From Hemibagrus wyckioides (Eukaryota; Chordata; Actinopteri; Siluriformes; Bagridae), in assembly GCF_019097595.1 (NCBI RefSeq), contig NC_080715.1, positions 954,073 through 1,018,072 on the forward strand: DNA of 64,000 bases, in the 5' to 3' direction. Shown here in pieces: positions 21,516-34,068 of the stretch. The position numbers were made by a program, and so were the translations under genes. The notes below the pieces were generated by a model, which was given only the letters and a program-made list of their open reading frames with translations, was not told where the DNA came from and ran no database searches. Position 1 is the stretch's first letter. Each line of letters opens with the position of its first letter.

Positions 21516-22724
21516 TTGTTGTTATGATGATAAATGGAATAAGTCTGTTAGTGCAAAAAGCTTTGAGTAAACATCTGTATAAAATACCTGTAAATAAATA
21601 TTGTAATAACTGTTTAAACTGTGAAAAAAGCCAAACGAAAAAAAGAGGAAGAAGAAGAAAGCAGCAGAAGGTGAAATAGATGGATGTGTATATTAATAAA
21701 TTAAAGTTAGTGAGGATATTGTTGTGCAGTATGTAAACATTGGTATGTTGCAGCAGCATTAGAGTCATTGTCACAGAGTCAGAGTCCAGATGACTGTATG
21801 AAGGTTTTCACAGATTGTGAGTACGAGAGTCCTGGAGTCTATATGAAGGAGTGTGGGTGGGGGGTGGAAGAGGGTTATAACGCGTGTTAAACTGTTCACA
21901 GTGATTTTAGTCCTGAAGCTAACCAACGGAGAACATCCAAACTCATCTCCATGATCTCTGAGTGGTACCATCCACAGTCATCTCATGTAGCTCCAGGCTT
22001 CATGTGGATCATCCTCAGCAACGGCGTCAGGCAGGTCTGGAGAGATGAAGAAACAGGAACACAGGAAAGTGTTCCTGAAGACATCATAACTAAATGAGAC
22101 AGACATGAGGACTTCCTGTTACATACAGCTCCAGACACTCCACAGTCCTGAGTGAACATCCTTTAGTTGTCATTTGTTTAAAAATTAATCTATTACAATA
22201 AAGTAATTAAAGAATAAAACATTACAGGATACGATGATAAATGAATATTTCTCCTAGAAGAAATATACTGCCTCACCAAGCTGAAGGAATTCCTGAATTA
22301 AATCGCTTGCCATAATTGTCTGAAATAAAATGTTAAATAAATCAAACAGAAAACATGCTAGTTAGATATTAGCTAGCGCTACTGATAACACTGACTAGCG
22401 TACTTAGCAAACATTAGACTGTAGAGCAGGGCAGTGGTGTTGTTCCTCCAAGTCAATGTGTGTTTTTGCTCTTTCTTTGTGTTTTCTCTCTCTGCTGCAG
22501 TGGTCTTCTGCCTAATAAGTGACTTTTCCCTTCCAGTCTTGTGCCTTGTGCTGTTTCCAGTCCAGCTTTTTTGTTTTTTGTGCAGAAGTCATTAATTGTG
22601 TGTGAAACTGTACTTACACGTGATAACACAAACCCGTGTCACACGTAAGTCCGTCACGTAATCAACGTTAATCAACCAACATCACAAATCGGCTTCATGT
22701 GAGATGAGTGTGGAGTGTGGGATT
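21516..22724. other. Unique sequence, no gene recognised
   Basis: 'ccacagtcatctcatgtagc' near 21,970 resembles an L2 3' UTR block seen at 45.36 kb, so old LINE debris may be present. No gene is recognised. Confidence 0.45.
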
Positions 22725-22905
22725 CTGACAGCGCTGCAGCGTTTCTGTGGTTCTGGCAGTGAGATTTAGACGATGAAATATTAACGAGGTTTTGTTAACG
22801 AGGTGAAATATTAACGGAGGTTTGTAAATATGGTGATATATTGACGAGAGTTTGTGTTTTACACGTTCACTCTCTGGCTGCCTTCCCATCCTGCTGGCAT
22901 CATGT
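22725..22905. repeat. Dispersed repeat, copy 1 (partner at about 28.93-29.04 kb)
   Basis: Contains internal repeats of 'gaaatattaacgaggttttg'. It shares 'tcccatcctgctg' after an 'acgagagtttgtgtt' block with 28,965-29,035, in the same order and at similar spacing. The family is not recognised. Confidence 0.5.
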
Positions 22906-22913
22906 CTCAGCTG

Positions 22914-22916
<3 letters not shown>

Positions 22917-22953
<37 letters not shown>
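22917..22953. repeat. GT microsatellite
   Basis: About 18 GT units. Confidence 0.9.
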
Positions 22954-22955
<2 letters not shown>

Positions 22956-25269
22956 AGCAGGAACACAGTGTAATGCGCTAAGAGACGTGTGAATATCACA
23001 GAGATTCTATCTCAGTTTTATTTCAGTGTCATCAGTGCCATGAGGACGAGTCCCAAACCTCACACTATATTTACTACATATCTACACTCAACATATATAC
23101 ACATACTCACTGTCCACTTTATTAGGAACACCTGTACACCTGCTCATTCAGGCATTTCTCTAATCAGCCAATCAGGTGGCAGATAAAATCATACATATAC
23201 ACAGCCAAGAGCTTCAGCTAACGATGTCTGTACTACTGTGTGCTCAGTAGTAAATAAAGCAGTAGTGATAAACATCACACTTTCCATAAATCACACACAC
23301 ACACACAGAGCCAGAGTGAATAATGAGTGTGATGAAGAGCTGAAGAACGTTCACTAATCCATTTCGCAGCTCAGTTCTGTCTGTCTCAATTCAGCGAGAG
23401 CGATTATGAGGAGCAGAGGAGCGAGTAATGAAGACAGGAAGTGTGGAAAAGAGAGAAACAAACGCTCAGGGAGATCCGCGCCATCCAGTAGCTCGCTGTT
23501 CTCATGCAGGAGGTGATTGTTTTCCTCTAACAGCACATCCCCAAGCCTTTTATTCCTCTTACATGAGCGAGTTCCCACACATCTCCCTGTGAGTGAGCTG
23601 TTACTATAGAAACTATAGCGAATAAACAGAACACCATCCGACCAATCAGAATCCAGAATTTCACAGTTGCAAATTATCTTCACAGTGTATTTAGGGGAAA
23701 AATCAGAAGCTCAGCGTGACCACAGTGTTGAATATCCCTCAGTGTTCTGAATAGAGTCTAGATCACATCTTATTACTGAAATTCAGTCAAAGGAACTTCA
23801 CATTTGTGGTAAATATGCATTTCTATTACCAGGTCATTTTTATATTAATTTCTAACAGCTTGTGTTCTTGTGGTCTGATCCTCAGGTGAGTGAGAACTCT
23901 GTCCTGTTACTTTAATATTCTCAAGTAATTTAAGGGTAAAAGCTGAAGATTAAATGAGCGTGGGATGCCAATATTTTTACACATGTGCATGTAGGGTACA
24001 GTTATGGATATTTATTGGATATTAACATTGGAATATTTGAGAAGAATTAATAAAAATACTTCACCTCTTATGAAGTGATTTTTATCGGAAAGAACGTGAA
24101 ATGATGAGTGGAAAACTGCAAAAGAGAAAAAAAAATATCTACAAGCCATCATCTGCTCCGATTATATTTCAGTGCTTTAGCAGAGCTGCAGAAGATGCGT
24201 GGAGAGAGAAGGAGTGGTGTTGTTTAAGGTGGAGCCATGTGTTCCTCCATCTCCACCCTGAGGTTTAAGCGTGAGCAGCTGTGCTGTCATCTTCGGTTTG
24301 TTGGATTCTTGTCTGAGATCTTCAGCGAGTAAGTTGGCATTTCCTACCAGTAAGAGAAGCTGTGTGCATCTCCTCTCAGCCTTCAGCAGCAGTTTAGATC
24401 ATGTTCAGATCAATCTGTCTCTTCAATAAGAACTTCAAAAACTTCCAACATGGAACAAACCAAGGATTTATTCTGGATTTAATCAGGATTTGTTTAGGAT
24501 TTATTCAGGATTTGAATGTAAATAGATTTTAGTAGCACTGAGAATACTCAGCTTGTTTCTGGAGGAACTTCATGCACCACACAGCAGAGGAGTAGAGTGA
24601 AGAATTAGAAATGTTAAGAAGTGCTGCTAACGAAACCAAGACTACCTGTAGGAGGAGATCTGATACTGGTGCTGCGATTCCTGTGAATGAGAACGCAGAT
24701 CATACTCCAGTCCACACTCCAGCTTTACTGAACAGCACCAAAATAATAAAAAACTATATATATAAAAAAGAATAAAGAATTATGTAGAATTGTGTTGAGT
24801 TCTACATGCATGTTTAAGATGAGGTAAATGTACCAGGTTTCAGTAGAATGGACTGAGTCTGAAACCAGAACAACACTGCAGGAGGAGACAAACACACTCG
24901 TGTCCAGTGTGAAAATCACCCGAAAGATCAATCACTTCCTTCTATTTCACAGCGTAGTTATTGGAACTGGACCCTTGAGTACAGAGAACTCTTTGTATGG
25001 ATTTGAAACTCCTGAGGACCTCATGAGTGTGTTTCTGTAGATGATGATGTTTTATGAATCCAACATTCTTACTCTGATTCCAGATGTCCAATCAGTGTTA
25101 AATTCCTGTGGCTCATCTCCCTTCAGAGGACCAGCAGCCATGTCTTCAGCCGTATAGTTTAAAGATACTACACCCTACTACACCCCTTTCATCCTCTGGC
25201 CAGTATCATCATTCCAACTGGCTCTGCAGGCTACAGCAGGGGGCGGAGCTTTCTCTTATAAAGCCCCAC
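22954..25269. other. Unique sequence, no gene recognised
   Basis: Contains 23,110-23,180 with 'actgtccactttattaggaa' and 'tctaatcagccaatcaggtg', a short block commonly seen in dispersed fish repeats, and a CA tract near 23,294. No coding exon is recognised. The 109-codon minus-strand frame at 23,354-23,683 has no motif. Confidence 0.5.
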
Positions 25270-25336
25270 AAATATAAATTTATATTTATCCTTAATGAGC
25301 AAACCTGAGGTGGTGAAGAAAAACTCCCTGAGACTT
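25270..25336 (-). mobile_element. L2-type 3' UTR fragment, left flank of array 2
   Basis: 'tatttatccttaatgagcaa' is followed by 'acctgaggtggtgaagaaaa' and actccctgagac. This is the reverse complement of the L2 tail block that lies in plus orientation at 28,563-28,621. It directly abuts the 31-bp array. Confidence 0.75.
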
Positions 25337-28300
25337 TTATAATGATTTATAATCCCACTCTCAGTGTTTATAATGATTTATAATCCTGCTCTCTGGTGTT
25401 TATAATGATTTATAATCCCACTCTCTGGTGTTTATAATGATTTACAATCCCACTCTCAGTGTTTATAATGATTTATAATCCCACTCTCAGTGTTTATAAT
25501 GATTTATAATCCTGCTCTCTGGTGTTTATAATGATTTATAATCCCACTCTCTGGTGTTTATAATGATTTACAATCCCACTCTCGGTGTTTATGATGATTT
25601 ATAATCCCACTCTCAGTGTTTATAATGATTTATAATCCCACTCTCAGTGTTTATAATGATTTATAATCCCACTCTCAGTGTTTATAATGATTTATAATCC
25701 CACTCTCAGTGTTTATAATGATTTATAATCCCACTCTCAATGTTTATGATGATTTATAATCCCACTCTCAGTGTTTATAATGATTTATAATCCCACTCTC
25801 AGTGTTTATAATGATTTATAATCCCACTCTCAGTGTTTATAATGATTTATAATCCCACTCTCAATGTTTATGATGATTTATAATCCCACTCTCAGTGTTT
25901 ATAATGATTTATAATCCCACTCTCAGTGTTTATAATGATTTATAATCCCACTCTCAATGTTTATAATGATTTATAATCCCACTCTCAGTGTTTATAATGA
26001 TTTATAATCCCACTCTCAGTGTTTATAATGATTTATAATCCCACTCTCAGTGTTTATAATGATTTATAATCCCACTCTCAATGTTTATGATGATTTATAA
26101 TCCCACTCTCAGTGTTTATAATGATTTATAATCCCACTCTCAGTGTTTATAATGATTTATAATCCCACTCTCAGTGTTTATAATGATTTATAATCCCACT
26201 CTCAATGTTTATGATGATTTATAATCCCACTCTCAGTGTTTATGATGATTTATAAACCCACTCTCAATGTTTATGATGATTTATAATCCCACTCTCAGTG
26301 TTTATAATGATTTATAATCCCACTCTCAATGTTTATAATGATTTATAATCCCACTCTCGGTGTTTATGATGATTTATAATCCCACTCTCAGTGTTTATAA
26401 TGATTTATAATCCCACTCTCAATGTTTATGATGATTTATAATCCCACTCTCTGTGTTTATAATGATTTATAATCCCACTCTCTGGTGTTTATAATGATTT
26501 ATAATCCCACTCTCAGTGTTTATAATGATTTATAATCCCACTCTCAATGTTTATAATGATTTATAATCCCACTCTCAATGTTTATGATGATTTATAATCC
26601 CACTCTCAGTGTTTATAATGATTTATAATCCCACTCTCAATGTTTATGATGATTTATAATCCCACTCTCAGTGTTTATAATGATTTATAATCCCACTCTC
26701 AATGTTTATAATGATTTATAATCCCACTCTCGGTGTTTATGATGATTTATAATCCCACTCTCTGTGTTTATAATGATTTATAATCCCACTCTCAGTGTTT
26801 ATAATGATTTATAATCCCACTCTCTGGTGTTTATAATGATTTATAATCCCACTCTCTGGTGTTTATAATGATTTATAATCCCACTCTCGGTGTTTATGAT
26901 GATTTATAATCCTACTCTCTGGTGTTTATAATGATTTATAATCCCACTCTCAGTGTTTATAATGATTTATAATCCCACTCTCAGTGTTTATAATGATTTA
27001 TAATCCCACTCTCAATGTTTATGATGATTTATAATCCCACTCTCAGTGTTTATAATGATTTATAATCCCACTCTCAGTGTTTATAATGATTTATAATCCC
27101 ACTCTCAGTGTTTATAATGATTTATAATCCCACTCTCAGTGTTTATAATGATTTATAATCCCACTCTCAATGTTTATAATGATTTATAATCCCACTCTCA
27201 GTGTTTATAATGATTTATAATCCCACTCTCAGTGTTTATAATGATTTATAATCCCACTCTCAGTGTTTATAATGATTTATAATCCCACTCTCAGTGTTTA
27301 TAATGATTTATAATCCCACTCTCAATGTTTATGATGATTTATAATCCCACTCTCAGTGTTTATAATGATTTATAATCCCACTCTCAATGTTTATGATGAT
27401 TTATAATCCCACTCTCAGTGTTTATAATGATTTATAATCCCACTCTCAATGTTTATGATGATTTATAATCCCACTCTCTGTGTTTATAATGATTTATAAT
27501 CCCACTCTCTGGTGTTTATAATGATTTATAATCCCACTCTCAGTGTTTATAATGATTTATAATCCCACTCTCAATGTTTATAATGATTTATAATCCCACT
27601 CTCTGTGTTTATAATGATTTATAATCCCACTCTCGGTGTTTATAATGATTTATAATCCCACTCTCAATGTTTATGATGATTTATAATCCCACTCTCAGTG
27701 TTTATAATGATTTATAATCCCACTCTCAGTGTTTATAATGATTTATAATCCCACTCTCAATGTTTATGATGATTTATAATCCCACTCTCAGTGTTTATAA
27801 TGATTTATAATCCCACTCTCAATGTTTATGATGATTTATAATCCCACTCTCTGTGTTTATAATGATTTATAATCCCACTCTCAGTGTTTATAATGATTTA
27901 TAATCCCACTCTCAGTGTTTATAATGATTTATAATCCCACTCTCAATGTTTATGATGATTTATAATCCCACTCTCAGTGTTTATAATGATTTATAATCCC
28001 ACTCTTGGTGTTTATGATGATTTATAATCCCACTCTCAGTGTTCATAATGATTTATAATCCCACTCTCGGTGTTTATAATGATTTATAATCCCACTCTCA
28101 GTGTTTATAATGATTTATAATCCCACTCTCAGTGTTTATAATGATTTATAATCCCACTCTCAGTGTTTATAATGATTTATAATCCCACTCTCAGTGTTTA
28201 TAATGATTTATAATCCCACTCTCTGTGTTTATAATGATTTATAATCCCACTCTCGGTGTTTATAATGATTTATAATCCCACTCTCAGTGTTTATAATGAT

Positions 28301-28503
28301 TTATAATCCCACTCTCAGTGTTTATAATGATTTATAATCCCACTCTCAGTGTTTATAATGATTTATAATCCCACTCTCAGTGTTTATAATGATTTATAAT
28401 CCCACTCTCTGTGTTTATAATGATTTATAATCCCACTCTCGGTGTTTATAATGATTTATAATCCCACTCTCAGTGTTTATAATGATTTATAATCCCACTC
28501 TCT
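25335..28503 (+). repeat. 31-bp minisatellite, about 100 units (array 2)
   Basis: The same 31-bp unit as array 1: tttataatgatttataatcc plus a cactctcNNtg-type end. Unit types differ from array 1: ctcagtg and ctcaatg dominate, ctctggtg units are 32 bp, and the ctcaatg type is usually followed by tttatgatg in the next unit. That linkage shows multi-unit blocks copied together. The array ends in 'actctctggtgtcaccca', the L2 tail. No coding potential. Confidence 0.96.
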
Positions 28504-28715
28504 GGTGTCACCCAGAGGTTTCAGTCTGGTTCCTCTCCAGGTTTCTTCCTCATATCGTCTTAGGGAGTTTTTCCTCATCACCTTTGCACCAGGCTTGCTC
28601 AGTAGGGATAAATATAAATTGAATTTTTAAAGTTTTTTATTGTATATTTTTTAGATTTCTGTAAAGCTGCTTTGAGACCATTTCTAGAAGTGCTACTGAA
28701 ATAAAATTGAGAGAG
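28504..28715 (+). mobile_element. L2-type 3' UTR and tail, right flank of array 2
   Basis: Reads 'ggtgtcacccagaggtttca', 'cctctccaggtttcttcctc', 'agggagtttttcctcatcac' and 'cagtagggataaatataaat'. It ends with 'gtaaagctgctttgagacca' and an AATAAAATTGA terminus. This is the canonical L2 3' end in the window. Confidence 0.85.
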
Positions 28716-29746
28716 AGTAAAGATCTTCTTTCTAACAGAGTTTATTCTTAATTACTAATTAATAATGAACCTTGTACCCTGATCTATGTGCACTACATTA
28801 CGTACGTTATGTACGTTAGCCGTCACACACAAGGTCATCCTGCCTTTCTGTGTCTTCTGTGAACTGATTTCTAGCAACAAATAAAAGATAAAATCAAGCA
28901 TTTCAACGGCAAGGAAATCTTCACTGATGCATTCTGTGGTTTTGCCAAAGTGATTCAGTTACAAGATGGTGAAATATTAACGAGGGTTTGTGTCTAACAC
29001 ATTAATCCTCTGTCCGTCATCCCATCCTGCTGACACTGTGGTCTGTACATCACTGATACAGTCTGTGTATCACTTTCTCTCTCTCTCTCTCTCTCTCTCT
29101 GTAAACATGACACATGAAGGTGATTTTAGAGCTGAATGTAACTCATTACTGCAGTAAAAAGCTGCTGATGAATGAGGCGCCTGACTCGTGTATCACAGCC
29201 CTGAAATAAAGCTCAATGATGTGATGAATTATTAACTGTAACTCAATAAAACTGCAGTGTGCCTGTATGTGGTCCAGTTAAAGGCAGAGTCTGGACTCCT
29301 GTGTAAATATAATTCATTCACATCATTCAGAAGAAAAGAAATAAAGAGATAAAGAAATAAAGAGGGAAATCAGGACATAATGAGCTTTTAGATGAACTCC
29401 ATGTAATGTGTAACGTGTGGTCACTGAAACAGGAAGCAACATGATGAACAACGGTCAGAGTCAGAGTTCATAGTGTGAGTCAAAACTCAGCAGGAGACAT
29501 CAACAATATTTATTCAGATACAGAAATACACACAAAGGTCAGAAAACTGGAATTAATACACAATAAGGGAAGCCAGAGGCTTGGAAAGGTGTAATTACAA
29601 TCTCCAGGATTTTAGCGTAAAGCATTTTCATTAAAATAGATATTTTTTAAAATGGACTGATGGACTGATGATACACAGATTGGTGATTAATGAAAGAAAC
29701 ACAGTAAAAGGACAGAGCTGGAGAGAGAGGGCCAAAACCTAAAGAA
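28716..29746. other. Unique sequence with dispersed-repeat copy 2
   Basis: Region 28,930-29,040 pairs with the repeat at 22,725-22,905, and a CT tract lies at about 29,075-29,100. No gene is recognised. Confidence 0.5.
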
Positions 29747-29752
29747 ATGGTA

Positions 29753-29916
29753 CAACACACACACACTCACACACACACACACACACACTCACACACACAC
29801 ACTCACACACACACACACTCTCACACACACACACACACACACTCACACACACACACACACACACACTCACACACACACACACACACACTCACACACACAC
29901 ACACACACACACCCAC

Positions 29917-29978
<62 letters not shown>

Positions 29979-30103
29979 ACACACACACACACACACTCAC
30001 ACACACACACACACACACACTCACACACACACACACACACTCACACACACACTCACACACACACACTCACACACACTCACACACACACACTCACACACAC
30101 ACT

Positions 30104-30134
<31 letters not shown>

Positions 30135-30143
30135 ACACACACA

Positions 30144-30180
<37 letters not shown>

Positions 30181-30409
30181 ACACACACACTCACACACAC
30201 ACACACACACACACTCACACACACACACTCACACACACACACTCACACACACTCACACACACACACTCACACACACACTCACACACACACACACACACTC
30301 ACACACACTCACACACACACACTCACACACATACTCACACACACACACTCACACACACTCACACACACACACTCACACACATACTCACACACACACACAC
30401 ACATACTCA

Positions 30410-30450
<41 letters not shown>

Positions 30451-30594
30451 ACACACACTCACACACACACTCACACACACACTCACACACACACACTCAC
30501 ACACACACACTCACACGCACACACACACACACTCACACACACACACACTCACACACACACACTCACACACTCACACACACACTCACACACACAC

Positions 30595-30628
<34 letters not shown>

Positions 30629-30640
30629 ACACACACACAC
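29753..30640. repeat. CA array with CACACTC interruptions, first block
   Basis: About 890 bp of (CA)n broken at irregular intervals by CT, giving ACACACTC phrases. Long open frames here translate as H-T and H-S repeats and are not genes. Confidence 0.96.
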
Positions 30641-30785
30641 TGTGTGGAATTTGTGACAGTGATTAATGTGTCCATGGAGAAGAGCAACACAACCTGCAGC
30701 CTGTGGACTTCTGCTCTGGTCACCATTTTATTCTTAATAAATAAAACTAAACTCTGTGGTGTTTTTTTTTCTCAAGTGTTTGCTC
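30641..30785. repeat. 145-bp unique spacer, copy 1
   Basis: Starts 'tgtgtggaatttgtgacagt' and ends 'ctcaagtgtttgctc'. It is nearly identical to 31,092-31,237: by eye, one substitution in the AATAAATAAA stretch and one base of length change in the T run. With the adjoining CA block it forms a tandem duplication. Confidence 0.95.
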
Positions 30786-31091
30786 TCACACACACACTCA
30801 CACACACACACTCACACACACACTCACACACACACACTCACACACACTCACACACACACACTCACACACACACTCACACACACACACACTCACACACACA
30901 CTCACACACACACTCACACACACACACTCACACACACACACACACACACTCACACACACACTCACACACACACTCACACACACACACTCACACACACACT
31001 CACACACACTCACACACACACACACTCACACACACACACTCACACACACACACACACACACTCACACACACACACTCACACACACACACAC
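30786..31091. repeat. CA/CACACTC array, second block
   Basis: Same composition as the first block but about 305 bp long. Flanked by the two 145-bp spacer copies. Confidence 0.96.
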
Positions 31092-31237
31092 TGTGTGGAA
31101 TTTGTGACAGTGATTAATGTGTCCATGGAGAAGAGCAACACAACCTGCAGCCTGTGGACTTCTGCTCTGGTCACCATTTTATTCTTAATCAATAAAACTA
31201 AACTCTGTGGTGTTTTTTTTTTCTCAAGTGTTTGCTC
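31092..31237. repeat. 145-bp unique spacer, copy 2
   Basis: Second copy of 30,641-30,785. After the shared TTTGCTC the sequence becomes unique (cacaaaatg), marking the right edge of the duplication. Confidence 0.95.
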
Positions 31238-32239
31238 ACAAAATGTTTAAGGTACAAACATTATATTGTTACTGCTTAATAATTAAATTCACCCTGGGTG
31301 TGTGTAATACACCACTAATGACTTATTGCTTTCCAGTATCCTGCCTCATCATTATCATGCCTAAAACATCAATTTCTCCCATTATACATTACATTACAGG
31401 TTATAACAATCACTCAGCCTGTAACATGAACATGAACACATTCAGCAGCATGAAATCTGTAGAATATCTGTAAATAAATATTCATCATACAAATCCATTT
31501 TCAGTAAATTGTTTGAATCTTTAAACTATTCCTCTCCAGACCTCCAGAGGGCACTCATACACATGAGTTGTACTTCTTCTGCTCCATTTCCTCCTGTATT
31601 CTGCTCACCTGGTTTATATTTTCTAATTATTCAGCATGTTTTCGTTCACCGGTTTTTCCCTCTTTAGTTTTTTCAGTGCTCACTGTTTGCTCTGTGACTA
31701 GCTTTTGTTTTTTATCTTTAGTTTTATTCCTAGCCTAGCCTAGCTCTCTGTCTTCTGTTGTGTGTTCTTTCCCAGTCTCTGTTTCTTCTTTTCTTTAAAA
31801 ACCTTGTGCATTGCGTTGGTCTTCACCTCCACGAGACGATGTTAATATCCATTTATCATTAGTGCAGATACATTCATATATCTTCATATTATCTGACTCT
31901 ATGCTAAAAACTCTTCTCAGTTAAGAGCTCTTGTAAAAGCGAGATTATTTCCTCAGATGGGTTAACATGTACAAATATTTAAATAAATCTCAGATTCATT
32001 GTTGAAAATAATTAAAAAATAAATGTTAAGAGCTCCTATCTACCATGCTGCATGTTATTATTATTTTATTACACTGCATATTAGCAGACGGTGAGGTTAT
32101 TCCACTCGGGAATAATCGTTATTATTTTCAGTTTTTAATTAACATTGCAATTAGAGCGGTAAGAGTAATTAACCTCCGATAAGTAGCACTTTAAAAAAAA
32201 AACAAGAATATGTGTTAATTACTACAGAAATTCTCATTT

Positions 32240-32280
<41 letters not shown>

Positions 32281-32500
32281 AATCCACATGGAGCTGTGTT
32301 AATTGCTGCAGTGTGCTAATCAGAGCCATTCATTCATCCAGTGATAACATTACAGCAGACACACAGAGTGAGTGAAGAGAGAATTTTTGCTGATATTCTG
32401 TTGAGCGTTATTTATAAGGACAGCATGAGACATTTTAATAATTATTCAGGAAGCTGGTGGAATATCATGTAGCTCTACAAGGACCTGATCCTCACCTCCC
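31238..32500. other. Unique sequence, no gene recognised; CA tract at 32,243-32,277
   Basis: AT-rich, with no exon or element recognised. Confidence 0.5.
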
Positions 32501-33545
<1,045 letters not shown>

Positions 33546-34068
33546 CCAATCAGCCATAACATTATGACCACCTGCCTAATATTGTGTTGTTCCCCCTTTT
33601 GCTGCCAAAACAGCCCTGACCTGTCGAGGCATGGACTCCACTAGATCCCTGAAGGTGTGCTGTGGGATCTGGCACCAAGATGTTAGCAGCAGATCCTTTA
33701 AGGAGGTGGAGCCTCCATGGATCGGACTTGTTTGTCCAGAACATCCTACAGATGCTGGATTGGATTGAGATCTGGGGAATTTGGAGGCAGAGTCAACACC
33801 TTAAACTGGTTGTTGTGGTCATCAAACCATTCCTGAACCATTTCTGCTTTGTGTCACGGTGCATTATCCTGCTGAAAGAGACCACAGCCATCAGGGAATA
33901 CCGTTTCAATGAAAGGGTGTAGATGGTCTGGAACAATGCTTAGGAAGGTGGTACATGTCAAAGGAACATCCACATGGATGCAGGACCCAAGGTTTCCCAG
34001 CAGAACATTGACCAAGTGTTATTCACTTCACCTGTCAGTGCTCATAATGTTATGCCTGATCAGTGTAT
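33546..34068 (-). mobile_element. Tc1-type transposon, family I copy 2, internally deleted
   Basis: Both ends are present: 'cagccataacattatgacca' on the left and 'cataatgttatgcctgatca' on the right, which are inverted copies. The interior keeps 'cccccttttgctgccaaaac' and 'ggcatggactccactagatc', the 3' coding part of the minus-strand transposase. It continues to the WETLGP region (gtttcccagcagaacattgac), where a deletion joins directly to the right end. It is non-autonomous and abuts a second, unrelated Tc1 element at 34,068. Confidence 0.88.

Noticed and set aside
16815..28503. CRISPR-like regular spacing of 31-bp repeats
   Set aside because: Units are contiguous with no spacers, the setting is a fish genome, and no cas-like gene exists nearby. 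It is a minisatellite.
29747..31250. Open frames of 164-456 codons rich in His and Thr
   Set aside because: They translate CA/CACACTC arrays, and the non-repetitive parts are the 145-bp duplicated spacer with no motif.
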